DNA of 64,000 bases from Straminergon stramineum (Eukaryota; Streptophyta; Bryopsida; Hypnales; Calliergonaceae), in NCBI GenBank assembly GCA_963920665.1, contig OY987272.1:14079001-14143000 (forward strand), given 5' to 3'. The position numbers and the translations under genes were made by a program. Below are positions 22,681 to 33,159 of the stretch, piece after piece. Each line of letters begins with the position of its first letter. Position 1 is the first letter of the stretch. Under the pieces are notes generated by a model that made no database searches, was not told the DNA's origin, and saw only the letters and a program-made list of their open reading frames with translations.

Positions 22681-23370
22681 TTAATTTCTAAAAATTCAAA
22701 ATTCAATAGCTTTCATACTTCATGTCCAAACACCATGAAACAAAGCTTGTGCACCCCTCCTAGCAAAGTGCTTTCTGATAGTGCCTAGAATGCAACTGGG
22801 GGAGGGGGGGGGCATATAGTTTTATAGATCTCACCGTAACAAACAAACAAAACAAACAAACAACTTCATTTAAGGTATAGACTAGTGTGCCTTGAGTCAT
22901 TAGAGGGGATTTGAGGCCTCAGGAAGGCCGTTTTAAGCCTATTCCCTGTGCAGTCCTGGAACGGTTGACTATTGTTAGAAAAAAATCTCAAAAGAAATTC
23001 TTAGTTCTGAAATGCAAAAAGAAGTTGAAGAAAAAATTTCAATTTTTTTTGACATGGCAGTGTCTCGGCCACGTCAAACTGCAACAATGGCATAGTTCCT
23101 GCATTCCCCACAGCCTAGGAACTTGCCAGCATGTAGAGGCCTCAAATATCCCCTAATGCATTATCATAGTCATAATACAAATAAAGTAATTTTCTATTTT
23201 TTAATTTCAAAAACTTCAAAAATCAATAGCTTTCACACTAGTCAGATCCAAATGCCATGAAAGAAAGCTCATCCTCCCCTCCTAGCAAAGCGCTTTCCGA
23301 TGATGCCAAGAACGCAGCCAAGGGGCACTCACTTTTGGAGATCTCATCTTAACAAACAAAATAAAACCAC
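22681..23370. repeat. Direct repeat pair flanking a MITE
   Basis: Copies at about 22681-22855 and 23201-23370 share AATTCAATAGCTTTCA, CCATGAAA-AAAGCT, CCCCTCCTAGCAAAG-GCTTTC and AACAAACAAA. The 520-bp offset contains the separate inverted-end element at 22898-23158. The pair may be two insertions of one repeat or an old duplication. Confidence 0.7.
22898..23158. mobile_element. MITE of about 260 bp with CATTAG-GGGGAT-TTTGAGGCCTC ends
   Basis: ATTAGAGGGGATTTGAGGCC at 22900 is inverted at 23136-23157 as GGCCTCAAATATCCCCTAAT. The TTA/TAA trinucleotides at the ends would fit PIF/Harbinger, but they are inverted rather than direct, so the superfamily is open. No ORF. Confidence 0.65.
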
Positions 23371-23755
23371 CTAACTTAATGTATGGGTGTTTGGATGATA
23401 AAACCTTCTACATATTTATTAACTTTTGTGATAGTAAAGTAAAATTAATACCAATGATGAGGGTAGATATTATAATTAGAAGTTAAAATTAAAAGCTTTA
23501 GATGAAAAATGCAAAAGACTAATTTTTCAAATAAATTGTTAGTTTGAACAAGACCATTTGATATATTCTTTATTATACTCTCTTTTTTCTTGGCAAAATG
23601 CAAAATTTGATTACCTACTTTTAACAACTCCATTTCTAAAAGTATTTTTTTATAGCTATGCTTGAATTTTCATAATTTAATTAAACAAAAGTAATTTATT
23701 GAAAAAAATTAATTTGAAAGCCTTTAAAATTTATATTTAGTTTCAAGGAATATCT

Positions 23756-24091
23756 ATGGATTCTTCAAATAATCATTTGTTGCTGGATTGCAATTCAGAC
23801 GAGAAATTTTGTAATATATGTTTTGATAGATTAACCACAAAATCAATACATGCCACTGAATGCAATCACTTGTTTTGCAAGCGATGCATCAAAATATTGG
23901 TAGATGATCAATCTAAAATGTACAAAATGGCTAATTGTCCAATATGTCAACATTCATTGGGAAATATGGTGGATGCCAAAAACGATGGTGGTGAAGGTGA
24001 AGGACTTCAAAAAGTTTATTATATATTGGATGAACTAACCAATTTGATGGAATTATTGAGCTACATGACAATGGCAATACTAGGGCAATAA
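23756..24091 (+). CDS. Small C3HC4 RING-finger protein, 111 aa
   Basis: An uninterrupted ORF encodes a complete C3HC4 RING: Cys19, Cys22, Cys36, His38, Cys41, Cys44, Cys61, Cys64 (C-x2-C-x13-C-x-H-x2-C-x2-C-x16-C-x2-C), with a Pro after Cys61 as usual for E3 ligases (CPIC). RING domains bind E2 enzymes and support ubiquitin transfer. After a short acidic/glycine linker (DGGEGEG) the C-terminus is hydrophobic-helical (about residues 86-108), with no recognised domain. It lies alone in an AT-rich, repeat-laden region and may be a complete small gene, the last exon of a larger one (TATATTTAG at about 23740 is a possible acceptor), or a captured fragment. All eight ligands are intact, which argues against an old pseudogene. 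Confidence 0.6.
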   Translation: MDSSNNHLLLDCNSDEKFCNICFDRLTTKSIHATECNHLFCKRCIKILVDDQSKMYKMANCPICQHSLGNMVDAKNDGGEGEGLQKVYYILDELTNLMELLSYMTMAILGQ

Positions 24092-24099
24092 ACATACCG

Positions 24100-25900
24100 G
24101 TATATGAGATTATTTCTACCTATTTAATATGAATACATTTAGTACAATGTATTTCTTTTTGGAAGGAAAATAAACTTTACATATTTAGATTGATATAGAT
24201 TAGAATTAGAAAGAGAACAAATTTTTCGTTCACAATAGTAGACATTTTTTTAATATTAGAATTGAATATATGAAGATATACCAAAAAAATGTTTAGATAT
24301 TACAGATATTTTATGAATACCAAATGATAGAAGGATTATTTTGGAAGTTTGACTTGAGTAGCCAATTATTTCAGATTTTATCTTCAAATTGTTTGAAACC
24401 CAATTGTATTTTGCAACATGGTATTATTTGTATATTTGACATGAAAGGTGCATGAATTGGGTACACAATAGCAAAAAAAGTTTGTCCTCCCTTTGAATCA
24501 AATGCAATGATTTATGGCCCTCTAAGTTTGGATAATTGCACCCTCTATATATTTGAGAAGCTATATTGTGGCTACTTATTATATATGTATTATATAGTAT
24601 TCTATTTGACTATTATATTGTCTAAATTTTGAAATGACATCCAAATGAAACATACTATTTTTTTAATAGTGCATGCCTTGTCATATTTAGAGTATAATTT
24701 ACAGTTTAGAAATTAGATAAGGTGGTGTATACATTTTAGTCTACATCCTTTTAAAAGTGGAAAGACAAGGCCCCAAAAATAGATAGTTAGTAAAATATGA
24801 TTAAATTCTTAGATGAATGGGTGCATTTTTTATTTCACAAGAAAATCATTCAATAGGCATGTTTTGTCCTCCATAGTATTTCAAGGTTGATGATTATCCC
24901 CAGAAGCTTGTAGTCTAATTATGTGCCAATTAATCACAAAAAATAATCAAATTTCAGGACAAAATAAGTGCATTTTTTGTTTCTACAATTTTCCTAAAAG
25001 TCATTTATTTGAGGTCTTCCAATTCTTTGTGTTTCTATTGGACAAACCTCTAAAAGCACTAGAAATAATTGGATTGTTGAATTGTCTTTAATCATACCAA
25101 AGGATTGATGATTTTCATCTATTTCTTTGTTCAAATTTATTAATGTTATATCCACATCATTGTGTTAAGTTCAATTCATATTAGTTTCTTTTTCATTTTA
25201 TATCAGGCAATTTGCCAAAAAAATGGTTTACTTATGCAATGTATTACATCACTTAGAGTCTTTTCTCTTTTAAAAATTAATTATGACATCCAAGGGTTGT
25301 TATTATGTGAGCCTAGAAGACTATACACCTATGTTATAGGAATCTATATAATAGAAACCTTCCATGATTATAGTTTAGCTATATTATAAGTACCTATATT
25401 ACAGGTGTTTATATTATAGGTGCCTTTATAGTTGTAGAATATTCACTAATACATATGCTCAAGGCTCACTTGTTCGCATTTTTATGTTCACATTATAGCA
25501 TTGTCATTATAGGCTTCACCTTTTAAAGGTTAAGGGACATTTTGGAGAGTCATGATTTTAGAAGAAAATCAATATGGATATGTGGATTCACAATTATATG
25601 AGTGAGGCCAAGAAACATGTAAGTATGTACACCAACATTCTTCTTCCTGTGACTTCTACATTTGGACTAAAAAGCATCACAAAAACTTAGACATTGATTA
25701 CACAAGATGTACACAATCAAAACATAAAAACCTTATGTTGGTTTCTGATACACCTGGAGACTGTACTTTTAAAAATTCTTAACTTATTCATACGATGTCC
25801 AAATAATGCATGCTGACGAGCATAAGAAACTTGGAATCCTCTTTCAATTGTCACTAAGATAAGATACAATAAAACTAATTTGTGTCTAACGATTGTAACG
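24100..25900. other. AT-rich intergenic; nothing recognised
   Basis: No conserved ORF. Around 25310-25440 short phrases (TATATTATAGG-like) reiterate: ACCTATGTTATAGGAATC, ACCTATATTACAGGTG, ATATTATAGGTGCC. Confidence 0.4.
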
Positions 25901-25977
25901 AAGCTCACGATTATATCAAGCTTTGGTGCACAATTGTAACAGGCTTGCTTCTGGTGATTTGATCAGTTCTTTCACAA

Positions 25978-26259
25978 TTAGTCGCAACTAATTGATTGTT
26001 CAAAATGCTGGAGAGAGCTGTGGGTTTCCAGAGCTTCATTGCCGGGCAACACAACTTTAGGTTGAGAGGAAACAGTTTCTTCCAGCGATTTTGTAGCACG
26101 CAGATCTAGTTCGAATGTTCTATTTTTGCATTCACAGGAGTTGGGAATGCGTACTTTGCGCTGTTGAGCAAATTGGGTTGGGGTGTGTTTTGGAAGTCCT
26201 ACCGCCCCTTGTTGTGAAAGAGCTATTGCAGCATTTGTTTCTGCTTCTTTGCCTGCCAT
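25978..26259 (-). CDS. Unrecognised ORF, 93 aa, downstream of a telo-box
   Basis: The ATG at 26259 opens a 93-residue ORF beginning MAGKEAETNAAIALSQQ, with a mid-region VRIPNSCECKNRTFELDLRA. No family was recognised. Base composition is closer to the real exons than to the flanks, and a minus-strand telo-box (AAACCCTAA) lies about 290 nt upstream at 26549-26557. It could be exon 1 of a small gene whose further exons I could not place, or a chance ORF. Confidence 0.3.
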   Translation of the reverse strand: MAGKEAETNAAIALSQQGAVGLPKHTPTQFAQQRKVRIPNSCECKNRTFELDLRATKSLEETVSSQPKVVLPGNEALETHSSLQHFEQSISCD

Positions 26260-26540
26260 TTCACGTTATCTACAGGCCATGAACCTCCTCCACACATTCT
26301 TCTCACATCTGCTTAATCTTGTCTTAAGTGCATGATATATATTTTAGGGTAGAATATTCGCCCGCCCTGTTTGGACTTAGGGTTCGAATTTGGAATGCTT
26401 AAGAATTGTATTTCGAATAGAATGCCTTGGCCTGAAAATCGAACCGTGACAATCGAACTGTGGGATGAACACAAAAGCAACTAATATCTGTGGGTGAACA
26501 TGCAGAAAGGCTTTAGGTTTAGACTTTTTTTGGGGGGGGG

Positions 26541-26560
26541 TTCAGGGTTTAGGGTTTGGT
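26541..26560. promoter_or_regulatory. Telo-box between two divergent weak coding candidates
   Basis: On the minus strand the sequence reads AAACCCTAAACCCTGAA. It is preceded on the plus strand by a G9-10 run (about 26531-26540). Such telo-boxes mark plant growth genes; here the dependent gene is uncertain. Confidence 0.4.
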
Positions 26561-26948
26561 TATTTTGTTTTTATGATGGGTTGACTAATCATTTTGGTAT
26601 TGGAGCTTGAATAGTTGGGGAGACCAAGCAGTGGAAGTTTTAGAATTCTTAGGGCAGATTTAAAGCCTTCGATTCAGGGTTATTGCTACTCTGTAGTACG
26701 GATTTTTTGTCTTGTCTTTGTGTACAATTGCAGTTTGTTTACTAATCTGGATTGCAGAGTAATTCCATTGACCATGTTTGTGGGATCTATTGCCGTATCC
26801 ACTTCATGTCTGCGTGGCCAAGGTTGTGTAATTGGTCTTTTTCTTTTCTAAATTGAAGAGGACACTGACCGTGCCTCGCTTGCAGAACATTCTATAATCC
26901 CCAAACTTTCATTCTCTGAAAAGGGCCAAAGTAAAGTTCCTCTTCCAA

Positions 26949-27434
26949 TATGAAGCAAATTTCACGGTCAAAGAATTTCAGGGTCAAAGAAGAAAGTGGA
27001 GAAGAAGGTGTCTCAAAAGGTTAGTTGGATCAGATTGACTCTTATGTTTGCTTGAAGAATTAAAATTTGATTTACGTATTGCGTGTGTCCATTGGATTCT
27101 GTACCTCTTATAGGTATATGTAATAATATTGATATATGCTACTTGAAATTCATATTGCGGTCAACATTCTGACCCAATTGAAGAAGAGCCAGAACTAGAG
27201 AAAGGACGTGCTTGGAAATAGCTGGAAGTATTCTTCCCTTAGCAAGCATTGAAGCCGGTGGTACGTACTTAGTGGAAATGGAAGCATTTCCATCGAAGGA
27301 AATGTCCAGTATGGACACCCCTGTAGCTGCTAAAATTCTGAAGAGGAAAAGGTTCAATGTCGGCATGGACCCTGTTAAGTTACTGCAGAAGCATACTGTT
27401 CATTGCCAAACAAAAGGATGGTTGGAATTTTAGA
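26949..27434 (+). pseudogene. Possible decayed gene or unplaced exons
   Basis: A short lysine-rich frame opens at ATG 26949 (MKQISRSKNF...) and ends in a good donor context at about 27019 (AAAAG|GTTAGT). Further on, 27160-27214 reads DPIEEEPELEKGRAWK in one frame, and 27212-27433 continues in another with AAKILKRKRFNVGMDPVKLL. The frame change and stops suggest decay or mis-placed exons. No family recognised. Confidence 0.2.
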
Positions 27435-28495
27435 ATGTGAGAATCCTGACAAAAAGAGCAGGAAGCATGATTTTTCAGATAAAGCTGCTCCAGTACCTGG
27501 CTGACATGAAGAGTACTTCAACAGTGGGAGTTCGAGTGGCATAAGTCATGATTACAACACAGTTCTGCCAAATTTTGGTTTACGTTTGAATTTCATGGTT
27601 ATAACTTACAACACGGTGCTCATGCGAACCTAATGGCTTTGGCTACAATTAGCAGAAGCTACAGAAGCTGCAGGCCACGCAAGATGGAAAAAGATGGAAA
27701 AAGTGAGTTGCTAATTGCTGCCAAAGCAGCAAACCTCGAGAAGGTGGACAGGGAAGTGTCTTCCTTTTCAGTTCCTTGCAGTCTTATCTAGCATTGATCC
27801 AGCAAGTATTCTTAAGCCAGAATCACAGACCAATTTAGGGTAAGACAAGTATACCTGAAACCAACAAATTAAGGTAAATAACATGATGTACCAGAACTCT
27901 ACATATAGGGACCTAAAATGTATAACAGCAGTAGTAAATACTACATAATGTTGGTTTTGGGTTTACTTACCTTTGGAGATTGTGTGCATAAGTTTTTCAG
28001 CTGTGTGGAACACCAGATCTACCTGAATTGTAAGATTTAGAGCCTTGTGCACTGGAATGCCACAAAAAGTTCTTTTAACAAGTATGACTATGTAAACTTG
28101 GAACAGGGTTGACAACTTGACACTCGATGAAAATTTGCAGTGGCCTTGCTTAGGGGGATCGAAAATCTTGTTATTAATCCAGAGATTCTGGCTTGGGTGC
28201 ACCTGCCTAATTGAAGCATATTTGGAGTGAAATGGACATTGAAGATGACTCTTTAATGGAAACAAGCAAAGCAGAAGAGAACTTAGGTTTTATATCTGCC
28301 AGCCAGCGTTCGGGAAGTTTTTTTGAGTTTCACCGGCTATTTTCCTACAATTCCCACATTGAACCGGTTTCTCAAGTACAGAGTCCGGTTATTTTCTCTA
28401 TTTCCCATTCAAAATCGATTTTTTTTGGTTTTTTTCCTCCGGTTTTCAGCCGATGTTTTCGAATTGCAATTTTTTTAACAGTTCCTCTAGCTACC

Positions 28496-28860
28496 TTTTT
28501 TTTTTTTTTTTTCTTGAAACACATGGACAATTTCCATTGATAGAGGAAACAGTACAAAGAACCAAGGGAGCGAGTCCACAGCGGCAATTTTTAAGAATTT
28601 TCAGACAACACTAATTGCCAGCCAGCCCTCAAAAGAACCAAAGGCTCACAGGGAGGCCGGGACCACTAGGAAACACCAATGAGCAACAAGTTAGTCGAAA
28701 TTCCCCATCTTAGGCAGAACCAACTTCCAGTGCATCAACAGATTGGAACGCACTCCAAAGAAGCACACTGGCTAACTTTGAACTAGCTGCCCGTTCTTCC
28801 CGGACATTGCTGCCAGCACTACCATTGATTTCTCCATATTTACTGGATTGGGCATTTACT
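28496..28860 (-). mobile_element. 5'-truncated LINE-type retroposon 3' end
   Basis: On the minus strand a GC-balanced segment of about 360 nt ends TACTGTTTCCTCTATCAATGG...GTTTCAAG and then a 17-nt A tract (T run at 28496-28512). This layout (3' end kept, poly(A), no 5' part) is typical of truncated L1-like insertions in plants. No reverse-transcriptase motif remains and the target duplication is not resolved. Confidence 0.6.
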
Positions 28861-28914
28861 TTGATAAAGTAAATGTGGGTAAAGCTAGTTCATCACTTCA
28901 TCCAAAGTCCTTTA

Positions 28915-29800
28915 AATCATCCTAAATGCCCAAGGCCTTTTTGAGCTTTTTTGAGTTTGCTCTAAACTAATCAAAAACTTGAAGTTTGGATAAGTTATAT
29001 CAATTTGAAACTACGGTGGGTACCCCCAAAATCGCCATGTGTCTTAAAGTGCCATCTACAACTAGTGAACATTCCTAAATTCAGTTATGTACCTATAATT
29101 TGCATAGGGTACTTTTAGAAACAAACTTTGACTATGAATAATTTTTGCATATAATATCCAAATGAGGTGTTTTTTGGTGCATTTGAACCTCCTTTCTCTT
29201 GCCAACAAGGAAATATTAATATCTAATCAACCCAATAATAGTAACAATGCACAGTATGAACTTTTGGCGCTTTTGGATGTATCTACCTTAGATGCATAAA
29301 ACACAATAGTATCAAATGTGAATTGGAATAGTATAATGTTTGATCATGAGGTTGTTCAAAATTTGAAAGAGAATTGAAGTCTTTCAATGTTCTTATTGCA
29401 TGTCAAATCTAAAATTGCAATCTTGAAAAAAATAGGAGGTTAAAAGAAATAATATGTATGATCATAATCAATTTTAAGCTTCTCTATGTCTACTTTTCAA
29501 TACTCCTAGATGAATCTCTATTGTGACTTTTTCCTCAAGATTCAATGCCTATTTGAGGCTCATTTGTAAGAGCCATTAATAGTAAAAAAATAAAAAGATT
29601 TGCAATGGACACCCTCGCGGAAAATCTTGGTATGAAAAATCACAAACTTTATTCTTTTAAAATCAAAATCTTGATGCTAAAAATAGACTTTAAAGGACAA
29701 TTGCCTATCAAAAATTATTAAAAATTGTAAATTGGTAAGATTTAATAAATCACAATACCAAAATGTAGTGCCTTGGGCATTTAAAGGTTAACACTAAGAC
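28915..29800. repeat. Long dispersed repeat, copy B (partner at 5870-6490)
   Basis: Collinear with the 5.87 kb block over its 3' part, with an extra about 250 bp near 29020-29270 that the other copy lacks. It starts with TAAATGCCCAAGG (about 28924) and ends with its inverse CCTTGGGCATTTA (about 29771-29783), so the element has short inverted ends. Confidence 0.65.
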
Positions 29801-30738
29801 TAGGCAGCTTGATTGCTAAAGCATTTGAGCATCTAAATTGTTTTATTGCATTTGTTGGATCTTCTTGGAAGTCAAAGAGTATTTTAGATTCTCTTCTTGT
29901 ACATTTTTTAAACATCGTGTGAAGAAACTACGAATTTTCAAAGTGATGAAATAGTGTCCCCCAAAAGCAACCCAAGTCTGTCATTTAAAAAAAAAAATTC
30001 TCTTATGCATTTTAGGCAAGAATGTACAGGCTGGGGTCAGTTTAGTTTTAGAAAGGGATCACAAATTCAGAATTAGGGGCAGTGTCCTTACAATAGTGTC
30101 ACACGCACAAAAGTGAGCGGTGTCAATGGCATGCACGATAAGTCATACTAAATCAGAGTCGTCACCTAATTGTTTGGTGTTGATGGGAGAGCTCAATCCA
30201 GGCCCGTTACACAGCAGATATCGATGGGTCGAGGGTTTCAATCTTGTACCACGGAAAAGAAAAGGTTCCGTGCTGGAGCTTTCTGAAATCTGAAGCAGAC
30301 TGTCTAGCTTCTTCAAAGAGAATCAAGTATATATATATTGATCGAAGACGGCCGGTGTCTCGTATGAATATTCTTCTTATGATTTCTGTGGAGACGAAGG
30401 CAACGTAGCGCCCAGATCGAGACCAAGACAATTAAGTGTGTGAAGTTTCGTGATCGCCAGCTAGGTCCTGTTTCTAGATCTGCAACGTTAACAGTGACTG
30501 CAGGTATTAAGTCTAGTCATTCGTCTGGAGAAACCTGATTTCATTTGGAGGCCTGTCCGTAGAACTAACTCTTTGCAATCTGAAGATGGATGATCCTGGC
30601 CTATATATCTATCAGTGCACTAGTCTGTGCAGATGCCGAGGCATCAGAAGTTGACACTTCGAAGAGATAGTTCAAACTAAGTTGATATATACTTCAAAGT
30701 TGATACTTCATGCACAGAAATACTTCAAATTCATGCCT

Positions 30739-31096
30739 GCATGTTAGAAACGAATATGTTTTGATTTTCGTATCAAGTAGATTACTACCAACCATTAATT
30801 GTTGAATTTCAACCCATTTTCAAGTCCATTATGGAGATTTTGCTTATTGTCGATCGAGTCCTAGCTATGTTGCTTTAATTTGGAAAGTATCTCTTTGAAA
30901 TATCACTTTGAAATATCTCTTTACTATTGATACTTCGAAGAGATACGTTTCAAAGCAACATAGTTGGGACTCGACATTATGCAAAATCTCAATCATGGAC
31001 TTGAAAATGGGTTGAAATTCAACAATTAATGGTTGGAATTTGAAAATTGCTTGATACGAAAATCAAAACATATTCGTTTCTGTCATGAGAGCATGC
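30739..31096. repeat. Long near-perfect hairpin, about 165-nt arms
   Basis: From TGCATGTTAGAAACGAATAT at 30738 to the inverse ATATTCGTTTCTGTCATG..GCATGCA at 31096 the two halves pair almost throughout. Landmarks: TTGATTTTCGTATCAAG and CTTGATACGAAAATCAA; CATTAATTGTTGAATTTCAA and TTGAAATTCAACAATTAATG; ACCCATTTTCAAGTCCAT and ATGGACTTGAAAATGGGT. The loop is only a few tens of nt. Foldback element or small-RNA hairpin; no ORF. Confidence 0.85.
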
Positions 31097-31991
31097 AAAG
31101 CCGTCTTGAGTCTGAACTGCTATAGAAAATTTATCCATGACAATACTGACAAGTTCCCATGGATACATGCACTAAGCAGGGGTTTTCTACTGCAATTAAT
31201 TTTCAGAGGCAGTGCAAAGTTGAACTGATGAGTCTAAATACACCCATACATCTGGATGAAATATGTCGCATAAGGCATGAAATATCATTTGCTCATCCAA
31301 ATTCATGTACATTCATCTATTATTTAGGAATACCATCTGGACATTAGGGAGCATTTCAGCGATTTTAAGCACTTTAAAATGGGGAATTTGTCGCCAAAAT
31401 TCCTTTGATTCAAAAAAATTCGTTCTGGTTTGGAGCCAAAATTGCTCGAAAAAGAAATGCTGATGGAGAGTTACTCTCTTCATTCACAGGAGTGCAAGAC
31501 CATGGGCCGGGTGACTCCTTAACTTTTGCTTGACGCTGGAGTGAATTGAAGTTCAAATGCAGTTTCCTCATCATTGGGTAGTATACCCCCCATACGCAGT
31601 ACTCATACACTAAATAAGCTTCGTAAATGGGCTACTATTATTTGTTAGAGAGGCAACTCAATCGGAGGTGTCAGACCTTGCAATTTGTGCTCCGTAGTTT
31701 GCCGATTTTATTGTTACCAAGTTGGCTATAATAATTTTATTTTTTTTAAGGGCCTAGAGGCTCTTCTGGCTTCAGATTTTCACAATTTCACTTGTATTTC
31801 TGCATTTTGTATATAGATACTGTCATCTTTAAGTATGAATTCATATCATAGAATTCAGAGTATTTTGAATGCAAAGTTAATAAATAATGGGGAATTCACA
31901 AGACATTTTACACTGCATCTCCATATAACACATGGTCCCTAAGGAACCTCAAAGATTTTTATTTATAAAGAACCAGTTGCCAATAGTAGTT

Positions 31992-32155
31992 AGATGGTGA
32001 ATTTCATTAAAATGGTGGTATGACGGTAAAATGACTCAACATACCATTAAAACAACTCATAATATGTTAGAAATTGCACGACATTCCATTAAAATGCCAA
32101 GGAATATGTCAGAAATGATGCAATAATACCGCCATTTTAATGAAATTCACCATTT
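31992..32155. mobile_element. MITE of about 164 bp with 31-bp inverted ends
   Basis: ATGGTGAATTTCATTAAAAT at about 31994 is inverted at about 32131-32152 as ATTTTAATGAAATTCACCAT, with one mismatch over about 30 bp including TGGYGGTAT. The end motif TTTCATTAAAATGG is shared with the MITE family of 43-49 kb, but the interior differs. Confidence 0.8.
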
Positions 32156-32166
32156 AGTTACATCGA

Positions 32167-32242
32167 TATTTTTAGAAGTTGATATCATACCATTTTTAGA
32201 AGATGAAATCATAGTATTTGTAGAAGTTGAGATTATAATGTA
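32167..32242. repeat. Three tandem 25-bp units beside the MITE
   Basis: Units of the form TTTTTAGAAGTTGATATCATA occur three times with changes (…GATGAAATCATAG…, …GTTGAGATTATAA…). They start about a dozen bases after the MITE end. Confidence 0.75.
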
Positions 32243-33159
32243 GTCTATGTACTTCGCATCCTGCTGCCATTAAGTTGTGCAGTCCAATACTGCATTGCCC
32301 TGACAGGAAAATTCGTGTTTTTAACTTGTCCATCTGGAACTTGTGTTTTTGAAGGTCATTATTCACGTAAATCACAATACTTTCTAGTTTCACTTTCATC
32401 CATTTTCATGGAAAAAAAGATTCTACTGTACTGCATTTGTGCACAATCATTGACAAAAATCAAACCACTAACTGTAATGATAATGATATTTTGTGTCAAA
32501 TGTTCACTTAGTAATCTTACTTATCATACTAATAACCTACTTGTAGGTCAGACATTCATTAACCTCCATGACATTTTCATGAACATTCATGAAGAGTTAA
32601 CTAGTGACTGTATAATTGAAATTCAGTGTTGAAAACAGAATCATTTAGACAGGATAACCTTCTGTTACCAACACTAAATTTTATTTTCGAGTTTCACTCA
32701 AAATTGCTACAGATAAAGCAGGATATACAAACAATATATTATTTCTCATTCTTTAGGATTCTGGATTCTTAAAGAGAAACTTTGTGTTGACTACATCTAA
32801 TAGGTGTTGATTTTATAATAGTTTTATCCCTAAATTGACACAACCAATGCAAGCGACACAATTAGAAGGAGCACGCACAACTTTCAAAGCGACAACTTAC
32901 ATCAATTTTTTGCGTAGCTGCCACGTACCACACAACACAACAACTAAATTAGTCACAGTATTGAAATTAATATTGTGGTCCACACTGAAAAATAGAATGA
33001 AGTGAAGAGATAACACCGCTTGAAGAGATGCAAACCGCTTTCAATGATGCAAAGCAAAAAAATTCGCAAGATTTGATAACGTGTGCTTGACGAAAATTCC
33101 TTCCAATTCAAGTTCAAAAGCTAGCGATTCCAAGAACTCCATAATCAAAGGATACACAC

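Noticed and set aside
32167..32242. CRISPR-like short repeats
   Set aside because: Only three directly adjoining diverged units without spacers, in a plant nuclear context.
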